47,009 nt of DNA from Lysobacteraceae bacterium (GCA_024508915.1 JANINR010000040.1:1-47009); one strand, 5' to 3'. Counted from the first letter of the stretch, positions 9,728 through 18,225 are shown. Notes: generated by a model not told the origin, from the letters alone. A program made the numbers and translations.

Positions 9728-10688
9728 CGACCGAGCTCCCGGGGTGGGCGCCGCGCAGCAGGCGATGCGCGGGCGCGCGCCGGGCCCAGGCTTCGAATGC
9801 ATCCCAGCCCGGCTGGGTCGCGGCATAGCCCTGGCCGGCGGCCAGGCACGCTGCCACCGACGCGCCGTCCACGGGCGCCAGCCGCGCATCGGGGCCTGCA
9901 GCCGACTGCGCGGAGAGGATCACGGTACCGGCCAGCGCCAGCGGCGCCCGCGCTAGCCGGATGCCCGGCGGCGCGTGCCGCAGGTCGGCTTCGAACTTCC
10001 GTACGCCGCTGCGGCGCTGGATCATCGGTGCGGCGGAGATCCAGGCGCGGGCCGCTGCATCGTCGATGCCATCGAGCGCATCGGGGCGGACGTGCAGGAA
10101 GTTCGCGACGCCGGTCGCCATCATTCCTTCCGGCTGCACGAAGACCGCATCCTCGGAAAGGAAATCCAGGCCCTGCAGCAGGCCGTGCAGGGCGACGGTC
10201 GACTTGCCCGCGCCGCTTTCGCCGAGGAGGAGCACGCCGCGGCCGTCGCGGCCCACGCAGGCCGCATGCAGCGGCACGAGGCCCTGGCAGCGGGCGGCGA
10301 GGAGGAATACGGCGAATTCCACGAGCTCGTAGCGCAGGTGATACGGGTGGTCGAGCATGTCCGACGACGCGACCACGCGCGCGCGCCGGCGTTGCGGCGA
10401 GACCAGCACGAAGTTGTGCGCGTCCATCACCCCGCTGAGGAGGCCCTCGTGCAGCCGCGTCCGGACGGGCGGCGGGTCTCCCGCGGGCCGTGCCCGGCGC
10501 GGCACGAGCCGCAGTTCGACCTCGATCGCGGGGGCATCCTGCGGGAACGCGTGCGGCGCGTGTCCTCCATAGGCCGATTCGACGAGTTCCAGCAGCGCTT
10601 CGCTGTCGCTCTCGAAGCGGAAGCGCCCGCCCATGATCTGCTTGTGCGTGGCGAGGCGCGGCCGTGCGGCGGTCATCATGCGGTGCAT
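9702..10688 (-). CDS. HPr kinase-like (HprK C-terminal family) protein
   Basis: A 328-residue soluble protein with the P-loop fold of HPr kinase. HAACVGRDGRGVLLLGESGAGKST contains Walker A (GESGAGKST, residues 156-164), followed by GLDFLSEDAVFV with the acidic residue D180. The N-terminal ~135 residues lack the canonical HprK N-domain. No HPr substrate gene is nearby. Stand-alone relatives occur in lasso-peptide clusters, where they phosphorylate the peptide C-terminus, and in exopolysaccharide/PEP-CTERM clusters. The start is uncertain: ATGs at 10688, 10679 and 10676 are all in frame and none has a clear ribosome-binding site. The gene is first in a two-gene operon with the ABC exporter and has an island promoter just upstream. 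Confidence 0.85.
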   Translation of the reverse strand: MHRMMTAARPRLATHKQIMGGRFRFESDSEALLELVESAYGGHAPHAFPQDAPAIEVELRLVPRRARPAGDPPPVRTRLHEGLLSGVMDAHNFVLVSPQRRRARVVASSDMLDHPYHLRYELVEFAVFLLAARCQGLVPLHAACVGRDGRGVLLLGESGAGKSTVALHGLLQGLDFLSEDAVFVQPEGMMATGVANFLHVRPDALDGIDDAAARAWISAAPMIQRRSGVRKFEADLRHAPPGIRLARAPLALAGTVILSAQSAAGPDARLAPVDGASVAACLAAGQGYAATQPGWDAFEAWARRAPAHRLLRGAHPGSSVDALRRLLG

Positions 10689-10709
10689 CGATCGAAGGCG
10701 GGCCCTGTC

Positions 10710-10742
10710 CCGTGGGTGCGGGCGCGGCGGCGAAAGGTTGCC
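10710..10742 (-). promoter_or_regulatory. Island ECF-type promoter 1 (kinase-ABC operon)
   Basis: Read on the - strand: GGCAACC (10742-10736), 20 nt ending in GCAC, then CCACGG (10715-10710). The downstream gene starts at 10688 or shortly after. It is one of six sites with identical spacing in this island. It stands back to back with promoter 2, with 10 nt between the two GGCAACC blocks. A run of TTT follows AACC, as in promoters 3 and 4. Confidence 0.75.
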
Positions 10743-10752
10743 GCGCCGGGCA

Positions 10753-10785
10753 GGCAACCAAAGGCCCGTCGCCGGGCACCTACGC
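10753..10785 (+). promoter_or_regulatory. Island ECF-type promoter 2 (radical SAM 1 operon)
   Basis: GGCAACC (10753-10759), 20 nt ending in GGGCAC, then CTACGC (10780-10785). The ATG of the radical SAM gene follows only 5 nt later, which predicts a leaderless or nearly leaderless mRNA. The block GGGCAC-YTACGC is almost identical to the one in front of the sigma factor gene (promoter 5). Confidence 0.78.
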
Positions 10786-10790
10786 CCGAC

Positions 10791-12299
10791 ATGCTCAGGA
10801 TCCACCTCGCCCATTCCTACTTCCTGCGCTTCGACCAGAAGCAGTGGGAACGCGGCAAACCGTACCCGCCGCTCGCCACGCTGCAGGTGGCGGCCATGCT
10901 GCGCCAGGCGGGACACCAGGTGACCCTGTTCGACGCCATGCTCGCCGACGGGGTGGAGGAGTTCGCGGCGACGCTGCCGCTCGCGGCACCGGACCTGGTC
11001 GTCCTGTACGAGGACAACTTCAACTTCCTGACCAAGATGTGCCTGGACCGGATGCACGACGCGGCCTGCACGATGGTGGCCGGGGCGCACGCGGCCGGCA
11101 TCCCGGTGGTCGTCGCGGGGTCCGATGCGTCGGACCGGCCGGAGCGCCTGCTGGAAGCCGGCGCCTCGGCCGTGCTCGTCGGCGAAGGCACCGCGGCATT
11201 GCGCGAACTGGTCGCGCGCCTCGACCGCGACCGCGCGATCGAAGCGCCGCAGTGGGTGTCGGGCGTCGCGGGCGTGGCGTCGCTGTCCGCCCACGACATC
11301 GGGTCCGCGCGAACCGGCGCGCTGCCGCCGGACCGCCGGCTGTCCGGCGATGCGGCCTGGGACCTGGTGGACATGGCGCGCTACCGGCGCGCATGGCTGG
11401 AGCGCCATGGCCACTTCAGCCTGAACATGGTCGCGTCGCGCGGCTGCCCGTTCCGTTGCAACTGGTGTTCCAAGCCGATCTGGGGCAACCACTACGCGCA
11501 GCGCAGCGCGCGCGACGTGGCGGAGGAGATGGCCTTCCTCAAGCGCACCTACGCGCCCGACCACATCTGGATGGCGGACGACATCTTCGGCTTCCGCGTC
11601 GACTGGCTCGCCGAGTTCGCGCGCCACCTCGGCGAGCTCGGCGGCTCCGTGCCCTTTACCATCCAGATCCGCGCCAACATGATCAGCGAGCGCATGGCCG
11701 ACGCGCTCCGGGCGGCGGGATGCGTCGAAGCGTGGATCGGGGCCGAAAGCGGCAGCCAGCGGATCCTCGACGCGATGGCCAAGGACACCTCGATTGCCGA
11801 ACTGGTCGACGCACGCCGGCGGCTGGGAGAGCGCGGCATCCGCGTCGGCTTCTTCATCCAGCTCGGCTACCTGGGCGAGCAGCTGGACGACCTGCTGGCG
11901 ACGCGGGCACTGGTGGCGCGCACGGCCCCGGACGAAATCGGCGTCAGCGTTTCCTACCCACTGCCGGGCACGCGCTTCCACGAGCAGGTCAAGGCGCAGC
12001 TGGGCAGCAAGACGCACTGGAAGGAGAGCGGGGATCTCTCGATGATGTTCCGCGGCGCCTACGATTCCGTGTTCTACCGGCGCGTCCGCGACCTGCTGCA
12101 CTGCCAGGTCGAGCTGCAGCAGTCCGCGCAGCACATGGCGCCCGCCGAAGCGCGCGAGGCCCGCGCCCTGCTCGACGCGCGCTGGGACGCGCTGGTCGCG
12201 TGCGAGCGCGAACACAGGACGCCCGATGCCGCCGCCGTCCCCGCCGTGGAGGCCCTTGCCCATGGACGCGCACATGTTGCCGCCGCTGAAGTCGATTAA
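10791..12299 (+). CDS. B12-binding-domain radical SAM protein 1
   Basis: A 502-residue enzyme. Residues ~1-145 form a cobalamin-binding-like Rossmann domain (PYPPLATLQVAAMLRQAGHQVTLFD, then VVVAGSDASDRPERLLEAGASAVLVGEGTAAL) without the DxHxxG motif, as in BchE-type enzymes. The radical SAM core has the CxxxCxxC cluster motif RGCPFRCNWCSKP with C219, C223 and C226, followed by GAESGSQRILDAM, typical of the SAM-binding strand region. Family members carry out methylations, cyclisations and other radical chemistry; the substrate here is unknown. The ATG at 10791 has no Shine-Dalgarno and lies 5 nt after the predicted -10 element. The 3' end overlaps the next gene by 38 nt. Confidence 0.9.
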   Translation: MLRIHLAHSYFLRFDQKQWERGKPYPPLATLQVAAMLRQAGHQVTLFDAMLADGVEEFAATLPLAAPDLVVLYEDNFNFLTKMCLDRMHDAACTMVAGAHAAGIPVVVAGSDASDRPERLLEAGASAVLVGEGTAALRELVARLDRDRAIEAPQWVSGVAGVASLSAHDIGSARTGALPPDRRLSGDAAWDLVDMARYRRAWLERHGHFSLNMVASRGCPFRCNWCSKPIWGNHYAQRSARDVAEEMAFLKRTYAPDHIWMADDIFGFRVDWLAEFARHLGELGGSVPFTIQIRANMISERMADALRAAGCVEAWIGAESGSQRILDAMAKDTSIAELVDARRRLGERGIRVGFFIQLGYLGEQLDDLLATRALVARTAPDEIGVSVSYPLPGTRFHEQVKAQLGSKTHWKESGDLSMMFRGAYDSVFYRRVRDLLHCQVELQQSAQHMAPAEAREARALLDARWDALVACEREHRTPDAAAVPAVEALAHGRAHVAAAEVD

Positions 12300-13491
12300 G
12301 GCCGGGCTGCACCGCGCGACCGAAGCCCTCGCGGTGGAGCTGGCCGGGCCGGGGACCGCGACGCCGCGCTGGGATCGCCTGCAATGGAAGCTGGCCTCGG
12401 CCGCCGCCGCGGCGCACGGCGTCTCGCCCATGCTGAGCGGGCGTTGCCGCTGGGAGCACGCGCCATGGCAGCACTTCCTGCGCGACCAGCACACCCACGT
12501 CGAATGCCGCCAGCGACGCATCACGGCGCTGCTGAAGCGCATCGACGCCGACGCGCGCGCCGCCGGCGTGCCGGTCGTGGCGCTGAAGGGCTCGGCGCTG
12601 CAGGCGATGGGCCTGTATGCGCCGGGCGAGCGCCCGATGGCCGACATCGACCTGCTGGTCCGTGCCGGCGATGCCGGCGAGGCCGGCCGCCTGCTGCAGG
12701 CGCTGGGATACGCCGAGTCGTACGCGCAATGGAAGCACCTGGTGTTCAAGCCGGTCGATGCACGCCCCGTACCGGGCCTCGGCGAACACTGGGACACGCC
12801 GGTCAACATCGAGTTGCACCTCGGCATCCAGGAACGATTGCCGGTATCGGTCGCCGACATCACGGATCGCGTCTTCCCGCAAGACGCGCAGCCCGGCCTG
12901 AACGGCTACGCGACGACGGGAGGCCTGATGGGCCACCTGCTGCTGCACGCCGCCGGCAGCATCTGCAACCGCAGCCTGCGCCTGATGCACCTGCACGACA
13001 TCGCGCTGCTGTCGTCGCGGATGGCGGCGGACGACTGGCTCGAATTGCATGGCCGCGGCGACGACGCTCCCTGCTGGTGGGCATTGCCGCCGCTGCGGCT
13101 GGCCGATCGCTATTACCCCGGCGTCGTTCCCGCCGGCGTGCTGCAGCGGTTCGCCCGCCAATGCCCGGCGCTGCTGCGCGTGCTGTCGCGCCGCCACACC
13201 CTGACGCGCGTCTCCTGCTCGGAACTGTGGCTGCACCCGCTCGCGGGCGTGGAATGGTCCCGCTCCGCCGGCGACGTCGGCCGCTACCTGCGGGACCGGA
13301 TCAGGCCGTCGCAGGAAGCCGTCCAGGAGCGGGCCGACATGCTGCGCACCCAGCTGTGGCTGCAGGGGCAGGACTGGCCGCAGATGGGGCATGTCCGCCG
13401 CGCGCTGCGCTGGCTGGCGCGCCCGGTGCCGCGGATGGACATCCTGTACGCGGTGCGCGCCGCCATGGAGTCGCCGATCCTTGTCGCGTGA
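12262..13491 (+). CDS. Nucleotidyltransferase family protein (NTP_transf_5 type)
   Basis: A 409-residue protein of the minimal nucleotidyltransferase fold. The core motif lies at about residues 104-134: VVALKGSALQ, then ERPMADIDLLV, with the metal-binding D128 and D130. The rest is alpha-helical. Such proteins occur beside HPr-kinase-like proteins in lasso-peptide clusters and in polysaccharide clusters; the transferred group is usually unknown. The start ATG at 12262 was chosen because GGAG lies 10 nt upstream at 12248-12251; an in-frame ATG at 12226 is possible. It overlaps the radical SAM gene by 38 nt and the following methyltransferase by 11 nt, so the three are likely co-translated. Confidence 0.85.
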   Translation: MDAHMLPPLKSIKAGLHRATEALAVELAGPGTATPRWDRLQWKLASAAAAAHGVSPMLSGRCRWEHAPWQHFLRDQHTHVECRQRRITALLKRIDADARAAGVPVVALKGSALQAMGLYAPGERPMADIDLLVRAGDAGEAGRLLQALGYAESYAQWKHLVFKPVDARPVPGLGEHWDTPVNIELHLGIQERLPVSVADITDRVFPQDAQPGLNGYATTGGLMGHLLLHAAGSICNRSLRLMHLHDIALLSSRMAADDWLELHGRGDDAPCWWALPPLRLADRYYPGVVPAGVLQRFARQCPALLRVLSRRHTLTRVSCSELWLHPLAGVEWSRSAGDVGRYLRDRIRPSQEAVQERADMLRTQLWLQGQDWPQMGHVRRALRWLARPVPRMDILYAVRAAMESPILVA

Positions 13492-14467
13492 GCCGCCCGA
13501 CGCGCCGGCCGCCCCGTTGGCGCCGGGCATCCGCCTGCGCTGCCCGCGTTGCGGCGCGGGCATTCCCGGGATGGAGTGCCGGGCCTGCGGGTTCTCGATC
13601 ACGTTGCAGCACGGCATCGCGCGGGCGCTTCCGCCGGAGTCGATGGCACGCTTCGCCGGCTTCATCCACGAGTACGAGCAGGTGAGGGAAGCGGAAGGCC
13701 GCGGCAGCGACCATGCCGACTTCTACCTCGGCCTCCCCCGGGGCGGCGGCGCGCTGCAGGATCCCCGACAGTGGCAGGTCCGGGCGCGCAGCCATGCCTA
13801 TCTGTGCCGGCGCCTGCTCGCCGGCGCCGGCAAAGCGAACGGCTCCGACCGTCTCCTGGATCTCGGCGCGGGCAATTGCTGGCTGAGCTATCGCCTCGCC
13901 TTGGCGGGCCATCGCCCCTGCGCGGTGGACCTGGTGGCGAACGATCGCGACGGCATGGGCGCCGCGCGCCATTACCTCGCGCGGCTGCCCACGCTGTTCC
14001 CCCGGTTCCAGGCGAGCTTCGACCGGCTTCCGTTCGCGGACGCGCAGTTCGACGCCGCGATCTTCAATGCATCGTTCCACTACACCACGGACGGCGAAGC
14101 CGCGCTGCGCGAGGCGCTCCGGTGCGTGCGGCCGGGCGGGGCCGTGATCATCGCCGACACGCCCTGGTACCCCCGCGAGGCGGACGGACGGCGGATGCTG
14201 GCCGAACGCGAGTCGCACTTGCGGCGGTGCCACGGCGTCGCCGGCGCTTCGATCGCCATGCTCGGGTTCCTGACCGACGCCTGGCTGCACGAAATGGAGC
14301 ACGCGCTGTCGATCCGGTGGGAGGTGCACCGCCCCTGGTACGGGCTGGCGTGGGCGCTGCGCCCCGTCGTCGCGACCTTGCGGGGCAGGCGGCGGCCGTC
14401 GCGGTTCCGGATGTACGTCGCGCGCAAGCACAGCGCGACGCCGGCGCATCACGCCGATCCGCGATAG
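13481..14467 (+). CDS. Zinc-ribbon class I SAM methyltransferase
   Basis: Residues ~21-36 form a four-cysteine zinc ribbon (CPRCG, then CRACG; C21, C24, C33, C36). A Rossmann methyltransferase domain follows with motif I LLDLGAGNCWLSYRLALAGH, then AVDLVAND, the post-I segment FDAAIFNASFHY, and CVRPGGAVIIAD. The start is taken at the TTG at 13481, since the in-frame ATG at 13571 would remove half the zinc ribbon. This overlaps the nucleotidyltransferase gene by 11 nt. The 3' end overlaps the convergent glycosyltransferase gene by 19 nt. It is the last gene of the three-gene operon started by promoter 2. The target molecule is unknown. Confidence 0.82.
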   Translation: MSREPPDAPAAPLAPGIRLRCPRCGAGIPGMECRACGFSITLQHGIARALPPESMARFAGFIHEYEQVREAEGRGSDHADFYLGLPRGGGALQDPRQWQVRARSHAYLCRRLLAGAGKANGSDRLLDLGAGNCWLSYRLALAGHRPCAVDLVANDRDGMGAARHYLARLPTLFPRFQASFDRLPFADAQFDAAIFNASFHYTTDGEAALREALRCVRPGGAVIIADTPWYPREADGRRMLAERESHLRRCHGVAGASIAMLGFLTDAWLHEMEHALSIRWEVHRPWYGLAWALRPVVATLRGRRRPSRFRMYVARKHSATPAHHADPR

Positions 14468-15543
14468 ATCGCCTCGAAGGCGCGCGCCGTGCAGTCGGCG
14501 TCCTCGCGCATCGCCCGGTGCTGCGCGGCCGCTGCCATCCGCAGGCGCAGGGCGTCGTCGCCGACGACCTCCGTGATGGCGGCGGCGAGGGCGCCGGCGT
14601 CGCCGACGGGCACGGCCGACGCGGCCGACGGCGCCCACTCCACCAGGTGCCCGACGGCGGTCCCGACCGTCGGCACGCCCGCGATGGCCGCCTCGAGCGC
14701 GACCAGCGGCCCGGCTTCGTGGCGCGACGACACCACCAGCAGGTCGGCCTGCGCCAGCAGCGGGCGCAATTCGCGCTGCGTCATGAAGCCATGGAAGCGG
14801 ACGCAGTCCTGCAGTCCGAGCGTCGCGGCGAGGGCCTGCATCTCGCCGTGCAGCGTGTCCACGCCGACCAGGTCCGCGGTGAACGCCTGGCCCTGCCGGA
14901 GGAGGACCGAGAGCGCGCGCAGCAGGGTCGGCTGGTCCTTGACGCGATTGAGGCTGGCGACGTGGATGAGCCGTGCCGGGCGGTCGCCACGCGGGCGCGG
15001 CGGCGACACCGGCCACGCGCGCAGGTCCACGCCCAGCGGCACGCGTCGCGCCTCGATGCCCAGGTCGCGCAGCGACGCGATGACCGGCGCGCTGGCCGCG
15101 GTGACGGCATCGGCGACTCGCAGCACCACCGCTTCCCGCAAGCGGCTGATGCGGCGTCGCCGGCCGCCGTAGCCGATGTCGTGCAGGGCGACGAGCTCGC
15201 CCCCGGCGATGTGCACCGCGCTGCGCACGCGCAGCACCGCGGCAGCGGCGACGGCCACCAGCCCGCACGATCCCGAGAAGATGGCGTGGATCACGTCGAA
15301 GCGGGCCCGGCGATGCTCGCGGGCGATCGCGGCGATCGCCCGCAGGCGGGTCCAGCCGTCGCCGATGTTGTGGACCGTCGCGCCGGCGAGCGGCCATTCG
15401 CCCGCGAGGGGCTCCTGCCGCAGCGCGAACACGTGCACGTCGTGGCGCTGCGCCAATCGCTCCACCAGCGCCAGCAGTGCAGGGATCACGCGTCGGTCGC
15501 CGCTGCGGTCGACGCCGCCCGGGACGACGAGCGCGATCTTCAC
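14449..15543 (-). CDS. GT4-family glycosyltransferase B
   Basis: A 364-residue GT-B fold enzyme. The N-terminus has KIALVVPGGVDRSGDRR, typical of the acceptor domain. The C-terminal donor domain shows HVASLNRVKDQPTLLRAL, VRFHGFMTQREL, and the E-x7-E region SSRHEAGPLVALEAAIAGVPTVGT (about residues 277-300). It should transfer a sugar from a nucleotide-sugar at the cytoplasmic face. The GTG start at 15543 overlaps the stop of the upstream glycosyltransferase by 4 nt (GTGA). It is the last gene of the - strand operon. Confidence 0.9.
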   Translation of the reverse strand: MKIALVVPGGVDRSGDRRVIPALLALVERLAQRHDVHVFALRQEPLAGEWPLAGATVHNIGDGWTRLRAIAAIAREHRRARFDVIHAIFSGSCGLVAVAAAAVLRVRSAVHIAGGELVALHDIGYGGRRRRISRLREAVVLRVADAVTAASAPVIASLRDLGIEARRVPLGVDLRAWPVSPPRPRGDRPARLIHVASLNRVKDQPTLLRALSVLLRQGQAFTADLVGVDTLHGEMQALAATLGLQDCVRFHGFMTQRELRPLLAQADLLVVSSRHEAGPLVALEAAIAGVPTVGTAVGHLVEWAPSAASAVPVGDAGALAAAITEVVGDDALRLRMAAAAQHRAMREDADCTARAFEAIYRGSA

Positions 15544-16664
15544 CGCACGCTCCGCGCATGCAGGTCGCGCGTGCGCGCATAGGCGTCGGCCCATTGCCGA
15601 CCCAGGGCAGCGAAGGACAGGCGGTCGTCGAAATGGCGGCGCACCTCCGCCGGCGGCGTCCTGCGCGTCCACGCCTCCAGCACGGCCGCGGCCAGTCGCG
15701 CCGGGTCGCCCACCGGCCAGAGGTGCCCGACGCGTCCTCCAGCCGTCAGTGCGCGGAACGGGGCGATGTCGGTCACCACCGGCGTCGCGCCGCAGGCCAT
15801 CGCCTCCAGCAGCGCGTAGCCGCACGATTCCGTCCGGCTTCCGGAGACGAACAGGTCGGCGGCGCGCATCAGGGGCTCGACGCCGGCGTGCGGCACGCGG
15901 CCCAGCAGATGGACGCGGTCCGCGAGCTCCGGATGCGCGCGGACCCGCGCCTGCACGTCGGCCATGAGCGGAGCGCTGCCGAACGCGCACCAGAGATGCA
16001 GCCCGGGGAGCCGTGCCGCGGCGCCGGCGATGCCGTCGATCACGGTGAGCGGATCCTTGCCGCGGGCGAGGTGGCCCACCCACAGCACGCACGGGTCGCC
16101 GTGCAGCCCGGTCGCGGTGCGTGCCGCCTCGCGGTCGCCCGGCGCGAAGCGGCTCGACGACTCGGGGATCGCGAACACCGGCATCGCTTCGCCGAACACG
16201 CCGGCCGCGATGAAGGGGCGCGCTTGCCCGAGCGCGGTGAACGCGACGGCGGAGACCGCGGAATACCAGCGACGCCAACGCCGGCGCCACCACCAGGGCG
16301 GAGCGCGGTCCGCATGGTCCTGGCACAGGATCGGCAACCGCGGCAGGTGGCGGGAGGTCGCGTACGCATCGCCGGCGAACGCCAGGCCCTGCACGTGGAG
16401 GACATCGGGTGCGAGCGCGATGAGCGCGTCCGCGAGGCGCCGTGCCCTCGTCGCATCGTCGGCGCCCGCGATGTCGACGAAGTGGTATTCGATGCCGTTG
16501 CGCACGATGCGGTCCCGCCGTCGCGCGGCCTGCAGCACCGAAACGCGCACGCCGCCGCACGCGGCGATCTCGGCGATGTCCACCAGCGACGGCCACTGCT
16601 CGAGCACGCGCGCGTGCGGCAGTCCTGCCGGCACCGGCAACAGGTTGGCCTGGACGACGTGCAA
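15540..16664 (-). CDS. GT4-family glycosyltransferase A
   Basis: A 374-residue GT-B fold enzyme with the GT4 donor site LWVGHLARGKDPLTVIDGI, VHLLGRVPHAGVEPLM and SGSRTESCGYALLEAMACGATPVVT (E-x7-E). The only possible start is TTG at 16664: the same frame runs into the upstream gene's own TGA (16682-16680), and no ATG or GTG lies between. Together with the next gene it suggests that at least two sugars are added to the product. Acceptor and donor cannot be told from sequence. Confidence 0.88.
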   Translation of the reverse strand: MHVVQANLLPVPAGLPHARVLEQWPSLVDIAEIAACGGVRVSVLQAARRRDRIVRNGIEYHFVDIAGADDATRARRLADALIALAPDVLHVQGLAFAGDAYATSRHLPRLPILCQDHADRAPPWWWRRRWRRWYSAVSAVAFTALGQARPFIAAGVFGEAMPVFAIPESSSRFAPGDREAARTATGLHGDPCVLWVGHLARGKDPLTVIDGIAGAAARLPGLHLWCAFGSAPLMADVQARVRAHPELADRVHLLGRVPHAGVEPLMRAADLFVSGSRTESCGYALLEAMACGATPVVTDIAPFRALTAGGRVGHLWPVGDPARLAAAVLEAWTRRTPPAEVRRHFDDRLSFAALGRQWADAYARTRDLHARSVR

Positions 16665-16679
16665 GGCCGCCGGCCCGGG

Positions 16680-18203
16680 TCAGAGCCCCGAGACCTGCGG
16701 CATGCGCAGCCGCACGAGCCGGCTCGCCCATTCGAGTTCCCATGGGCGATCGATCCTTCCGGTGCGGTAGCGCCATCCCGCCATCGCCCGCAGGCCGCGC
16801 TTGGCCCAGGCGGGCGAGCGCAGGTCCTGCACCGTCGGATAGCGGCAACGCAGGACGGTGACGAAATCCTGGATGCGCCGGCGCAGCCGGTCGTCGAGCC
16901 AGGGCGCATCGGCGTGGCAGGTGTAGGCGACCCAGCGCGGCTCCGCCCATTCCTCCACCGTCGTCGGGAACGCCACCGGCCGGCCGTCCAGGTCGTGCAT
17001 CGGCACGGGCGGGCGGCGCCGTCGATCCGAGGCATGGCGGCTGTGGTCCGGCAGCGGCGTGTAGACGTACACGACCACTTCGGTGTCGGGGTTGATCCGC
17101 TTCAGTTCGCGGATGAACTCGAAGGTGCGCTCGGTCTCTCCCTCGGTGTCTTCCGGCGGCGCCACCATGAAGGACAGTTCGGGAATCACGCCCTGGCGCC
17201 GGCACAGCTTCACCACCTCCACCGTCTGGTCCGGGCGCGTGCCCTTGCGGATGTCCTTCAGCATCTGGCCGTCGGGCGACTCGGCGCCGATGTAGGCCAT
17301 CCGCAGCCGGCTCTTGCGGACCAGCTCCCAGCCGCGGGACGACAGGTTCAGCAGCGCATCGGAGCGGGCGAAGCACCACCAGGGCATCGCGAAGCGGGCC
17401 ATGACCTCGAGCAGCGGGATCATGTCCTGCTCGCGGTCGAAGAAGTTGTTGTCGAAGTACTGGACCGAATCGGCGCCGAGTTCGTGCTTGAAATAGGACA
17501 GGTCGCGCTCGAGCCTGTCCGCGGTCGACAGGTGCGTCGCGCCGCCGTACATCGCGGCGACGCCGCAGAAGGTGCAGCGGAAGCGGCAGCCGGTGGCCGC
17601 CTGGTGCGCGACCGTGCGCTGGCCCAGGTAGGTGCGGGCGAGGTAGCGGCGCGGATCGCCGAGCCGTTCGTACGGTAGCCGGCCGCCGTGGTCGGGCACC
17701 GGGATGGCGCGCGCCGGATTGTGCACGACGCTGCCGTCGCGCTTCCACGACAGGCCCTCGATGCGCGCCAGGGCGGCGTCGGTGCCGCCGCTGCGCAGCG
17801 CGGCGACGAGCTCCGGCAGGCTGCCGTCGCCCGGTCCGCGGATGACGAAGTCCACGTCCGCCGACCCGATCGCGGCGTCCGTGTTGAGGGTGGGGAAGTA
17901 GCCGCCCCAGGCGATGGGAAGTCGCGGGAATCGCTGCCGGATCGCGCGCGATGCCGCGATGGCCGGCGCCAGTTGCGGCCCGCCCATGACGGTGATGCCC
18001 ACCAGGTCGAACGCTTCCTCGTCGAGCGCCTGCAGGCTGCGCTCGATGAAGTCGCGATCGACGTTGCCGTCCACGATCCGGCTGCCGCCCGCGCCGTTGC
18101 GTTCCAGTGCCGCCGAAAGATGCAGCAGGGCCAGCGGGAACCGCGCACCGTGGCGCGAGGTGATCGTGGGATTGACGAGCAGCGTGCGGGGCTTCACGGA
18201 CAT
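16680..18203 (-). CDS. B12-binding-domain radical SAM protein 2
   Basis: A 507-residue protein. The cobalamin-binding-like domain covers ~1-140 (PLALLHLSAALERNG, VGITVMGGPQL, IAWGGYFPTL, DFVIRGPGDGSLPELVAAL). The radical SAM motif is ATGCRFRCTFCG with C206, C210 and C213. Downstream segments YFDNNFF, RMAYIGAESPDGQML and ELSFMVAPPEDTEGE fit the TIM-barrel strands. It is related in architecture to BchE/HpnP-type enzymes and differs clearly from radical SAM 1 (different N-domain and C-terminus), so the two probably do separate steps. It lies 22 nt after the methyltransferase 2 stop and 15 nt before the glycosyltransferase A start. Confidence 0.9.
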   Translation of the reverse strand: MSVKPRTLLVNPTITSRHGARFPLALLHLSAALERNGAGGSRIVDGNVDRDFIERSLQALDEEAFDLVGITVMGGPQLAPAIAASRAIRQRFPRLPIAWGGYFPTLNTDAAIGSADVDFVIRGPGDGSLPELVAALRSGGTDAALARIEGLSWKRDGSVVHNPARAIPVPDHGGRLPYERLGDPRRYLARTYLGQRTVAHQAATGCRFRCTFCGVAAMYGGATHLSTADRLERDLSYFKHELGADSVQYFDNNFFDREQDMIPLLEVMARFAMPWWCFARSDALLNLSSRGWELVRKSRLRMAYIGAESPDGQMLKDIRKGTRPDQTVEVVKLCRRQGVIPELSFMVAPPEDTEGETERTFEFIRELKRINPDTEVVVYVYTPLPDHSRHASDRRRRPPVPMHDLDGRPVAFPTTVEEWAEPRWVAYTCHADAPWLDDRLRRRIQDFVTVLRCRYPTVQDLRSPAWAKRGLRAMAGWRYRTGRIDRPWELEWASRLVRLRMPQVSGL

Positions 18204-18225
18204 GCGGGCTTCCGGATCGTGGGCG

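Noticed and set aside
10689-10790. Possible RiPP precursor gene next to the radical SAM/kinase/ABC genes
   Set aside because: The divergent spacer is ~100 nt and filled by two promoters. I also checked 20998-21133 and 31256-31529 and saw no short frame with a ribosome-binding site and leader/core composition.
12965-12996. GCAACC-N20-CTGCAC inside the nucleotidyltransferase gene
   Set aside because: The spacing and the GCAC shoulder match the island motif, but the last block lacks the invariant A at its third position and no gene starts downstream.
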